Under the pieces are notes generated by a model. The model did not search any database. It saw nothing but the letters and a program-made list of their open reading frames with translations, and was not told the DNA's origin. 64,000 bases of DNA, from assembly GCF_022869785.1 (NCBI RefSeq), contig NZ_CP094997.1, forward strand, positions 372,001-436,000, read 5' to 3'. The DNA is from Dyadobacter chenwenxiniae. Lineage in GTDB: Bacteria; Bacteroidota; Bacteroidia; Cytophagales; Spirosomataceae. Numbering within the stretch: the stretch's first letter is position 1; every line of letters begins with the position of its first letter. Positions 18,379 to 26,270 of this stretch are shown here, piece by piece. Both the position numbers and the translations under genes were made by a program.

Positions 18379-19407
18379 GTGAAAAAAGCATTTCCGTTTG
18401 TCCTTTTTGTTATTTTCCTGGGTTGCTTCGCATGTAAAAAGAAGCAAAGGCCCAAAGTAGAGCCCATTTCACCAGATGTATATGTGAGTATCTTGAACAC
18501 TGGTCTGCCGTATGCGCAATATTGGAAAAATGGAGAGATAATAGACCTAAGCACTCCTAATTCCTTTCCACACGCTAGGGCGATTTTTGGAGTAGGCAAA
18601 GATTTATACGTGGTAGGTCAGGCATCTTTAAGGAATGACTTATATGCTACAATTGTTGGGCAATATTGGAAAAATGGAATTGTGGCCAATGTGGAAAGCT
18701 CAATATCAGCAAAGGAATTAGTGGATATTGTAGTGTCAGATAGAAATGTATATATAGCTGGCAGCGGACGCAATAGCATGAAAAACATTGAAGCGACTTA
18801 TTGGAAAAACGGTGTAGCGGTTCGACTGGATGAAGCAGACCAGAGACCTTCTGAAGCGAGAGGAATTTTTGTCGCTGGAAATGATGTATACATAGCGGGC
18901 TCACTTACCAGAGAAAATGACGTCGCAGTCTATTGGAAAAATGGGGCAGTTGTAAATCTGGGCGATCCTGGAAGGACTTCCCACGCATCTTCAATTGCTG
19001 TCTCAGGTAAGGATGTATTCGTGGCTGGCAGTGAAAATGTCAACTTCTATGCAAGGGCCAGATACTGGAAAAATGGGGTCGGCACCTTTCTTACCGACGG
19101 CTCAGAATACGGTTCAGTCGTAAAGGATATAGCCGTTTCCGGCAGCGATGTGTACTGTGTTGGTAATGTATTGTATAGCGATAACACTAGCGCTGCAGTA
19201 CTTTGGAAAAACGGGATGCCCCAGATCCTACCCATGGGCGTCAGCGCTTCCAGCATTTTTGTGTTTAACAATGACGTGTATGTGGCAGGTGAAGGTTTTG
19301 AGAGTCCCTTAAGATTTGCCTTGTATTGGAAAAATGGTGTACCGGTCAAATTGACGAGCGGCAGTAAAGGCGCATCAGCAAGTTCAATATTTGTAAAAAA
19401 CCCATAA
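18379..19407 (+). CDS. Beta-propeller-like lipoprotein with seven WKNG repeats
   Basis: Start chosen at GTG 18379, giving leader VKKAFPFVLFVIFLGCFACK. TTG 18292 or ATG 18331 would be longer. The mature part has seven ~45-residue repeats, each with Y/LWKNG, a short strand ending VxL, a variable loop, and an AxxIxVxGxDVYVAG unit. Examples are YWKNGVAVRL, YWKNGAVVNL, LWKNGMPQIL and YWKNGVPVKL. Seven regular four-strand units suggest a seven-bladed propeller anchored at the cell surface. Ligand unknown. It follows the YD-repeat gene by 140 bp. The repeat is regular enough that internal duplication or recombination could change copy number. Confidence 0.6.
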   Translation: MKKAFPFVLFVIFLGCFACKKKQRPKVEPISPDVYVSILNTGLPYAQYWKNGEIIDLSTPNSFPHARAIFGVGKDLYVVGQASLRNDLYATIVGQYWKNGIVANVESSISAKELVDIVVSDRNVYIAGSGRNSMKNIEATYWKNGVAVRLDEADQRPSEARGIFVAGNDVYIAGSLTRENDVAVYWKNGAVVNLGDPGRTSHASSIAVSGKDVFVAGSENVNFYARARYWKNGVGTFLTDGSEYGSVVKDIAVSGSDVYCVGNVLYSDNTSAAVLWKNGMPQILPMGVSASSIFVFNNDVYVAGEGFESPLRFALYWKNGVPVKLTSGSKGASASSIFVKNP

Positions 19408-19452
19408 CTATTTCATCAAGATTAATCAGGAACACCCTCAATACGCTTCCAT

Positions 19453-19940
19453 ATGGATAATAATCAACTCAGGACAGTCTATCGTGCCATCAGCTTGATT
19501 TGCTATTTTACTTTTGCTATTTTACTAAATGTGTCCTGCAAGAATAAGAACATAGGATTGGATAATGTTGAGCAAGTCAAACAAGACAGCACTGGACCGA
19601 TCAGGCAAGATACCGTATTGACCGTCGGACGGGGTGGAATTTATTATAACGACGATATTGTAAGTACGCCACCGAAAGAAATTGTATATAAGTTTACGAA
19701 GTATTATACAAGGGTGGATACAATTTTGTATCCGACTAATTTTATATATACCATTGGCGTCTTTGGTTATTATCCCTTTCTAAAATACAGGGTGAGCCCT
19801 ACCAACAATACGCCTATATATGCTATTGTAGACTTGGGCAGCATGCTTCCGATAAAACAGAAGTGGGAATATGTTGCAACTTACCGCGCAAATGAAAGAG
19901 GTCCTAATAAGGCTCGGAGAAAAGAAAACCGTGCCGTGTC
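19453..19940 (+). CDS. Hypothetical lipoprotein, 3' end replaced by IS remnant
   Basis: ATG 19453 begins a leader ending FAILLNVSCKNK (lipobox VSC). A beta-rich region with VGRGGIYYNDDIVSTPP and YTIGVFGYYPFLKYRVSP follows. From about 19940 the reading (up to 20040) is antisense to an IS3-type transposase fragment and is no longer native, so the original C-terminus appears lost. No family recognised. The breakpoint lies somewhere in 19900-19975 and cannot be placed exactly by eye. Confidence 0.45.
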
Positions 19941-20830
19941 TTATTGTCGAAAAGATCCCATGACAACTCTAGTGGCTACCTCTCGTTCGCATTCTAATTG
20001 CTGCAAAACTTGTATGACTTTTCCAGCACAGATAGAGTAGTCCGCATGCGCTGCAAGCGCTTCTCTGCTAGCATCATCCATGATAATTAATGTTGGCACA
20101 CGTCTGCCAGAACTAAGAGCATCATCGTCAAAATCCATACCGCGCGGCGTCCGCTCCAGGTTTCATTCAACGTTTTAGCCTCGATTAATCGCTGCTTTGG
20201 TCGTTAGAGAATGCGCCTTTTCCGCTTACGCCTTAATTTTAGATCCATACTTCGATAGATTCGAAGCACTAGTTTGCGATTCCATGGCAGGCCTCTATTC
20301 CGCGAATTGCCGTCATGCCAATGGAAACCTCGGGCGGTCGGCCGCTGCCTTCGGATGTTCTTCTGCCAGCTCATTAAACATGTCTATAACTGGCATATCA
20401 TCCTAGACCGTTTTGTGATAATAAACACCCGTGCTCAACTGCAAAACTCTACATGCCCGCTCAATGCTAAATCCAGCTTCCTGAGAAATATTGGAAGCAA
20501 TTAGCCGCTTCTGAGCAGGCCTTAAAGCCGCGCGGTGGATCGCTTTTTTTCGATGATCTGTTTTGCAGTCTGTGATAAAGTGCTAATTCCGCATACATGT
20601 GTCGCTTCCGCGATCCGATTCAGACGGCGGTTCTCCTCCTTGAGCGCCTTCAAGTCAGAAAGTTTCGAAGCACCTATACCGCTATATTTCTTGCGCCAAT
20701 TGTACAATGTAGCCTTGGAAACGCCATTTTCGCGGGCGACGTCTTTTGCCAGAATCCAAGTCTTTGAGGATTTTGACGATCTGAGTTTCTGCGGACGCCG
20801 CACGGTGAATGTATTTCGTTTCATAGCAGA
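19941..20830 (-). mobile_element. Degenerate IS3-family insertion sequence
   Basis: Minus-strand OrfA remains from ATG 20824: MKRNTF, then VARENGVSKATLYNWRKKYS and LSDLKALKEENRRLNR, the helix-turn-helix and coiled part of IS3-type OrfA. A frameshift near its start and stops after IIEKKR break it. OrfB survives only as a fragment at 19941-20138, MDFDDDALSSGRRVPTLIIM then DDASREALAAHADYS. This is the first DDE Asp region, usually WSMDFMxDxLxxGR...DDxSREAL. Everything between has several stops. The element is truncated at its 3' side and I could not define terminal inverted repeats. Confidence 0.7.
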
Positions 20831-20854
20831 TTAAAATTAGAAAATTTATCTAAT

Positions 20855-21060
20855 TCATCACCATTCTGTTTTTAAGGAAGCTTACACCAGCTGTACAAAG
20901 CGGGGGCATCAGCGCTGTTGCTATGGCAACACCCGGAATTACATGACCCTTGTTTTTACTGGAAATTGCAAAAATACCAGCAAGTCCTCCCATCAAAGCG
21001 ATGATCACATCATAAATGTTGGGCTCGTCCTGGCCAGCAGTTCAGAGTGCACCTGGTAAA
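20855..21060 (-). pseudogene. DUF389 (TIGR00341-like) membrane protein fragment
   Basis: The minus strand encodes ELLARTSP, a shift near 21020, then IYDVIIALMGGLAGIFAISS and HVIPGVAIATALMPPLCTAG. This is the signature membrane core of DUF389 proteins. The reading is cut by the IS3 remnant just downstream and lacks its N-terminal half. The IS either inserted into a DUF389 gene or both arrived together. Confidence 0.6.
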
Positions 21061-21111
21061 TGGAATGGAAAAGTAGGTAGCAGACGTCAAGAGTCCAGCG
21101 GGGTTTCCCTG

Positions 21112-21531
21112 TTAGTTTCGATGGTTATTCTTAAAAAAGGTATGCAAAAGTGAGAGAATCCTATTGTCACTGGCGACGGGAATATCAGGATTATCAATAA
21201 ATAAAAATTGTTCTCTTAGCTCCTGCATATTGCGTGTGTTGAGTGTGCTGTAACCCATCGCCCATTTTTCAAATAATCTGTTTTGAACAGACCCTTGAAA
21301 AAGTGGAATGATCTGGGTGTGCCGCTGATCACGCCTTATCTTTTCAAATAATGAACTCACCACCTCCTTTTCTCCCTCTAAGACCTGAATAATACTCCCG
21401 TTGCAGTAAAGCAAAGCGCCGGTAATATTCGATGAAGCATTATTTTTCCGACTTTCTTCAATGATTTTTTTGAGTTCTTCCTCATTTGACAGGATTTTAT
21501 ATGTGCTTAAATAAACAATTGAGTGTATCAT
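21112..21531 (-). CDS. BLUF-domain blue-light photoreceptor, single domain
   Basis: 139 aa consisting almost only of a BLUF (FAD-binding blue-light) domain. The residues that form the flavin hydrogen-bond network are all present with AppA-like spacing: Y7, N31, Q49 (in IIQVLEG), W90 and M92 (in EKWAMGY). NITGALLYCNG and RRDQRH are typical. There is no attached EAL, GGDEF or cyclase domain, so signalling must go through a partner protein as in short BLUF proteins. The C-terminal ~40 residues form the usual capping helices. Intact although surrounded by decayed DNA. No obvious partner gene is adjacent. Confidence 0.9.
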   Translation of the reverse strand: MIHSIVYLSTYKILSNEEELKKIIEESRKNNASSNITGALLYCNGSIIQVLEGEKEVVSSLFEKIRRDQRHTQIIPLFQGSVQNRLFEKWAMGYSTLNTRNMQELREQFLFIDNPDIPVASDNRILSLLHTFFKNNHRN

Positions 21532-22854
21532 ATCTTTGGTTACGTATATTACTTATTGTCTTCTTGGAATAGTCATATTGTATCGACTGAATGGCTATAC
21601 GGGTTTCCGGGGATCAAGGCATTTGCTGAATCAGCATACATGCTGGTGACGGAGTTAATTGAGATAATGATTGCAATTTTGGACAACAGAGTGTAAAATA
21701 TGAATATACGAAGCACATGTAGGCGGCAAAGACTTTAGAAGACTTAGGTTATTAGTTTATTTCAAACTTCAATTTCTTAAGAGTACATACAGTCTGATCA
21801 ACGTTTTCTGTCATGCCGGTAGCCTCAGAGAATGTGTAAGTAGTGGCCATTATTCGTCAAGTCATGCATGTTTTGTCTATGGCCAGTTATTGAATTACTG
21901 GTAAGTACTAGCTATTATCACTAATCTAAGGAGCAATTGTTAGAAATATTACGACCTAAGGTCTGAATAACTCTGTTTGGCCAATGGATTTGTGCACAAA
22001 CTACCAGCACATAGTGACAAGCTGATTGCTAAATTTAGGCGGCAATTGGCGGGGTGGTTTCCAGATAAGATATGACGCGAACTTCGGTAAAAGTTGGGTT
22101 GAATAATTTAAAATCTTTTACAAAATCATCTTCAAATACCTGGCAGTTGGTATAGAAACAAAATGATTTAAACTTGGTAATTCCATTATCGTTTGCAGAC
22201 ATTTCAATTGTAAAGTGACCCATAGCAGTTGTGACAGTGTTTAGTTAAGAAGAACTTAGTATTTGTAAGTAGTTTATTTATTAACAAAAATTACTTGAAA
22301 AGCGTTGCCTAGAGGTTGTAAATCAGATGCTTGCAGCTTCCAGTTCAATGAAGTTTACAGCTGGTTGGAAGACCATTATCGGCGTTTCACTACGTCCAAT
22401 CAGATTGTCTATGTAGGAGATGAAACACATAGAAGATTTACCCCATTTGAAGCGTTTTTTTGTAATTTTTTGCCAACTTCGACTCGGCACATAGTATGGA
22501 AGTATTGACCGTTTCCGCTTACAACCGACAAATAACATAATCGAGAGAAAGATACGATTTAGTGCATAAGCCAGCTTGTCCTTGCGGGAACTTTGAAGAT
22601 TAGCCTTTGCATTTTCAAGATGTTTTTAGGTTGTGCCTTAAAACTAACGGAGAGCATCTCACTCTAATAACAATTTTACTTGTAGCATTCTCGAAACCCG
22701 ATGTTTTTGGAAGTGATTAAAATCCCGAATATTAACTTGGCTCTCAAGGCATCATTCTGAAAATAAATATTTTCAGATACAACCAATTAACAATTTCTAT
22801 GAGTATTTGGACGGCATTAGTGTGAAATACACTGATGATAAATAAATTTGTAAA
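21532..22854. other. 1.3-kb AT-rich gap without a convincing gene
   Basis: Six frames hold only short readings. The best is a minus-strand 62-codon frame at 22035-22223 (MGHFTIEMSANDNGITKFKS to SYLETTPPIAA), which has a balanced composition and could be a small protein, but no family or expression signal supports it. The overlapping plus/minus frames at 22305-22538 look like chance. The ~100 bases before 22855 should carry the promoter of the Crp/Fnr gene. Confidence 0.35.
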
Positions 22855-23427
22855 GTGGAAAATTCGCTTATCTGTTATCTTCAGAGAATCAGATCGCTCT
22901 CCTCAGTTCAGAAGGAGTTGATATCTGCTGCGTTCCATCCTTTAAAAGTAAAGGAAGATGCCTGTCTGTTCACCGGCGGGACCGTGTGTCATCAACTGTA
23001 TTTCATTACCAAAGGGGTCCTGAAATTTGTATCCTCTGACGATCAGGGTAAGGATGCCATCCATTTTTTTCTTCAGGAAAATCATTTTTGTACCATCCTG
23101 GATAGTTTTCTCAATCAGAAAGTGACTGATGACCGCATTCAGGCCGCGTGTGAAGCCGAAGTACTCACTGTTAATTTTCTGGCACTACAGAAGGTCTACC
23201 AGCAGTTTCCTGAATTTAAATCTTTGCTTGATGACATCTTCCAGCGGCAGCTTCTGGAGAAGGTAAACTTGCGTAATGCCTACCTGAACAGAGATGCACT
23301 TAGCCGTTACCTGTTGTTTATTGAAAGGCAGCCGGACATCGCCTTACGCGTCAAAATGCAGGATGTCGCATCCTACCTGGGAATTGCACCACAGTCCCTG
23401 AGCCGGTTGCGTAAGCAAATTTCTTAA
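22855..23427 (+). CDS. Crp/Fnr-family transcription regulator
   Basis: 190 aa from GTG 22855. N-terminal cyclic-nucleotide-binding beta-roll with the LYFITKGVLKFVSSDDQGKD core, then a long dimer helix and a C-terminal winged helix with MQDVASYLGIAPQSLSRLRK as recognition element. The beta-roll lacks the full cAMP-contact GE...RA pattern, so a different or no ligand is likely. Bacteroidota regulators of this size often control an adjacent oxidoreductase gene. Here an SDR gene follows 76 bp downstream on the same strand and may be its target or operon partner. Confidence 0.85.
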   Translation: MENSLICYLQRIRSLSSVQKELISAAFHPLKVKEDACLFTGGTVCHQLYFITKGVLKFVSSDDQGKDAIHFFLQENHFCTILDSFLNQKVTDDRIQAACEAEVLTVNFLALQKVYQQFPEFKSLLDDIFQRQLLEKVNLRNAYLNRDALSRYLLFIERQPDIALRVKMQDVASYLGIAPQSLSRLRKQIS

Positions 23428-23503
23428 CGATGTTGCTTTTTAACATATGTGAAGTGTAGCCTGTTTGCAAATTCTGAATTTTGCAGCTGGTTAAATTTAA
23501 CAT

Positions 23504-24241
23504 ATGGAAAATCAAATAAACAGTTTATTAGCAGGAAAGCGGGTAGTTATCTTAGGTGGAAGTTCTGGTATCGGAATGGCCACAGCACAGGCTGCAGCAG
23601 CTGAAGGTGCCGAAGTGATCATTGTATCAGGCACTCCGCAGCGGATTGAGCAGGCCTTGCAAACACTGCCCGCGACCGCGCAAGGGCACGCCGCAGATCT
23701 TCGCCAGGAAGAAAATATTAAAAACGCGTTCCAAGCCATCGGCCGTTTTGACCATCTAGTGTATACGGCAGGCGAAAACCTGACTTTAAACACCATTGAT
23801 GGAACAGAGCTGGCCGATGCGCAGCGGTTTTTCATCCTACGTTTTTGGAGCGCTTTTGCTGCGGTTAAATATGGTGCTCAGCTCATTAACGCAGGGGGTT
23901 CGATTACACTTACCAGCGGAACTGCAAACGCCCGTCCGGGAAAGGGCTGGAGCGTTGCCAGCAGCATCTGCGGGGCTGTTGAAGGCTTTGTTAGAGCGAT
24001 GGCCGTGGAACTGGCGCCTGTACGAGTTAACAGCGTGGTACCTGGCGTAGTAAAGACGAACCTTTGGGGTGCCATGAGCGAGCAGGACCGGGAAGGGCTT
24101 TACAACTCGATGGGTGAGAGCTACCTTGTCAAACGTGTCGGCGAAGCTAACGACATTGCCCAGGCACACCTGTATCTGATGAAACAACAATTTGGTACCG
24201 GACAAAATCTGGTTATTGATGGTGGGGGCCTATTGGTTTAA
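23504..24241 (+). CDS. Atypical short-chain dehydrogenase/reductase lacking YxxxK
   Basis: 245 aa Rossmann-fold SDR with cofactor motif GGSSGIG (residues 18-24), VYTAGEN in place of NAG, catalytic-type Ser138 in TLTSGTAN, VRVNSVVPG and the terminal LVIDGGGLLV. The catalytic YxxxK is absent: the aligned positions read A152-SSI-C156 in WSVASSICGAVEG. Atypical SDRs with this change are known and may use another acid or bind a ligand without oxidoreduction. The rest is intact, so this is not simple decay. The gene follows the Crp/Fnr regulator and ends at a clear terminator. Confidence 0.85.
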   Translation: MENQINSLLAGKRVVILGGSSGIGMATAQAAAAEGAEVIIVSGTPQRIEQALQTLPATAQGHAADLRQEENIKNAFQAIGRFDHLVYTAGENLTLNTIDGTELADAQRFFILRFWSAFAAVKYGAQLINAGGSITLTSGTANARPGKGWSVASSICGAVEGFVRAMAVELAPVRVNSVVPGVVKTNLWGAMSEQDREGLYNSMGESYLVKRVGEANDIAQAHLYLMKQQFGTGQNLVIDGGGLLV

Positions 24242-24254
24242 AACCATCTGAATG

Positions 24255-24288
24255 AAAAGAGCTGTATGGAACGTTATACAGCTCTTTT
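24255..24288 (+). terminator. Rho-independent terminator after the SDR gene
   Basis: A 13-bp stem, AAAAGAGCTGTAT (24255-24267) with ATACAGCTCTTTT (24276-24288), has an eight-base loop and ends in a T-run, 13 bases after the SDR stop codon. It fits a plus-strand terminator for the regulator/SDR unit. Confidence 0.85.
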
Positions 24289-24509
24289 TATGCCGATCTT
24301 TTTCAAATGCAAGCGTCGTTAAATTTAAAGTGAATGAAGCAGAGTTGTCGGCGAATTAAGCTTGCCCTGCAGGCAACCTATTTTAAGAATTAAAGCTTTC
24401 GGCACTTCCGGTTTTCATCCTTCCAGTTCGCAGTAAGCAACTGCTCGTAGCCACCTTTCAGGAATAAAATAAATCAAATCCACCTACAAAATGGCCGGGC
24501 TGGTATGTG

Positions 24510-24809
24510 TTACTTGGATTTAAGATCTATTCCAGCTAGAAGAATTTTTGTGGCTAATTCCATATTTCTGTCGGCATTACTAGACAATCCCATCCAGTCT
24601 ACTTCAATTCTACTCAACTTTTCTACAATATCGTCATTGCTTGCACCATGTATAATGAGACCAAATATTTGAAGGGTATAGGGAGAATATTCATTCCTTG
24701 CTTCGGGCATATCATTTATGCCAATAGGATCCCATTCTCCCAAAAAGAGATTATCTATAAAGTTGTATAATTGATCTTGGTGTTCACTTAGCCTCCTAAA
24801 ATTTGTCAT
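24510..24809 (-). CDS. Small soluble protein, last gene of the NACHT operon
   Basis: 99 aa, no signal peptide or membrane span: MTNFRRLSEHQDQLYNFIDN, then FLGEWDPIGINDMPEARNEY, a helical middle and IEVDWMGLSSNADRN. The WDPIGI...EY...MGL pattern resembles DUF1871-like small proteins, but I hold that assignment loosely. It starts 57 bp after the serine-hydrolase gene on the same strand and is probably on its transcript. A small cytosolic protein at the end of such an operon could be an inhibitor or adaptor. That is inference. Confidence 0.6.
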   Translation of the reverse strand: MTNFRRLSEHQDQLYNFIDNLFLGEWDPIGINDMPEARNEYSPYTLQIFGLIIHGASNDDIVEKLSRIEVDWMGLSSNADRNMELATKILLAGIDLKSK

Positions 24810-24866
24810 AGTCGCGTGAATTACGAAATATTATGAAGCTACAAATTTTCACTATACAACCCGCAC

Positions 24867-26270
24867 TTAATTTCGTTCCAAAATCACCAATTCCTCAATT
24901 ATCGTTTTGCCATTATCGTAATAAACCTTCTCATTACTACCTATATAAATTTTATCCAGTTCCATTGAGTTATACACTGTCGTATCATCGTAAATATTGA
25001 GTTTGACCGCTCTGATTTTTCTGCCGTTTTCATAAACCCTCAATCGCCACATATTCTCCTTTATTTTTCGGATGTCGAATACCCGTGACTTGTTGTTTGC
25101 GGCAGTATAAATACCTTCGGTTATGTATTTCCTTTCTCTTGTAGCCTTATCATTAATTAAGTAGATCAATTTACTTAACGATGTGTGCCAAACAACGCCC
25201 CCCTTATTGGTTCCCAACCTAAGAGCCATTGTGTTTAACTTCGGATTTACAACCATACACTGGCCGCCAAAACCAGATGCAAAGAAATCATTGTCCAATT
25301 CAACATTAGTCAGACTATACGCATCTCTCCACCAGCCATTTTTATAGCCCCACCACGGGGCGTCTACCACCCTTTTTTGAATTCTATCAATGTAGGCATC
25401 ATCGAGCGAATACTTAGATAGCCCATCCTTCAAAAACATCGAACCAAAAGCAACAAAATCCATGGGAACCATTGCGATTCCACCAAACATTCTCTCATTA
25501 CCTTTTTTGGAATCACGAGTCAAAACTAAATCATACTTACCGATGTCTCCCCAGAGCTTATCTTTCAAATAAACTTCTATGGATTTATGAGTGGCAATTT
25601 CGAGACATCGCCCAAGAATCTGATAATCAATGGATTTGTAAACAAACACTTTGCCTGGTAAATATTCAAAATTTGACTTCCTGATGACCTTGTCAAGATC
25701 CGTGTGATAATACGTAATAAGAGTTTGAAAAATCCTGCCGTATTCGTCATGATTCAGCCCCGATGTCATATTCAGCAAATGACCAATTTTGAGTTCCTCG
25801 CCGCCAATTTTCCTCATAAACGGAAGAAAATCACTTACGTGCTGGTCTTCGCCTTTGATGAAGCCCTCCTCAATCGCCTTCTGAAGCAGAAATGAAAGAA
25901 TGGGTTTGGAGGCCGAAAATACCGTTAATTGGTCTGTGGAATCGTAACCCGTGCCGTATCTTTCGTACAATATTTTTCCATCCTTGTAAATTATGATACA
26001 CGCTGAATTGGTCTCATCGATAAGGTTATCAATCGTTAAGTTTTGCTTTCTAGTGAAAATCCAATCCGAAGGTTTTGGCAAAGTGAATCCGGAGTCATAT
26101 TTAACCGAATAGTTGCACATACCCTTAATTGAAATGTTCGGAAAGTTATTATGGTCTTTAATAGATGGAGTGTTATAAATCAGCAACCTTCGTATAGTAG
26201 CACAACCACACAGACTAAACATTAACAAAACGACTACGATTAGTGCGCAGTCCATAAATAATAACTTCAT
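24867..26270 (-). CDS. Serine hydrolase lipoprotein (class C beta-lactamase/esterase-like)
   Basis: 467 aa. N-terminal membrane leader with lipobox SLCGC (Cys23). The serine beta-lactamase fold follows: nucleophile S119-AS-K122 in VFSASKPILSF, GHLLNMTSGLNHDEY, LPGKVFVYKSIDYQILG (the usual YxN reads YKS) and a GFGGQCMVVNP region near the KTG position. A ~100-residue beta-rich tail ends the protein. It should act outside the inner membrane as an esterase, peptidase or transpeptidase-like enzyme. The start overlaps the NACHT stop by four bases (ATGA), so the two are translated together. The pairing with a membrane NACHT protein is unusual. Confidence 0.85.
   Translation of the reverse strand: MKLLFMDCALIVVVLLMFSLCGCATIRRLLIYNTPSIKDHNNFPNISIKGMCNYSVKYDSGFTLPKPSDWIFTRKQNLTIDNLIDETNSACIIIYKDGKILYERYGTGYDSTDQLTVFSASKPILSFLLQKAIEEGFIKGEDQHVSDFLPFMRKIGGEELKIGHLLNMTSGLNHDEYGRIFQTLITYYHTDLDKVIRKSNFEYLPGKVFVYKSIDYQILGRCLEIATHKSIEVYLKDKLWGDIGKYDLVLTRDSKKGNERMFGGIAMVPMDFVAFGSMFLKDGLSKYSLDDAYIDRIQKRVVDAPWWGYKNGWWRDAYSLTNVELDNDFFASGFGGQCMVVNPKLNTMALRLGTNKGGVVWHTSLSKLIYLINDKATRERKYITEGIYTAANNKSRVFDIRKIKENMWRLRVYENGRKIRAVKLNIYDDTTVYNSMELDKIYIGSNEKVYYDNGKTIIEELVILERN

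Noticed and set aside
22305..22538. Overlapping plus and minus 67-71 codon frames
   Set aside because: Both readings are unlike proteins and lie antisense to each other without start signals.
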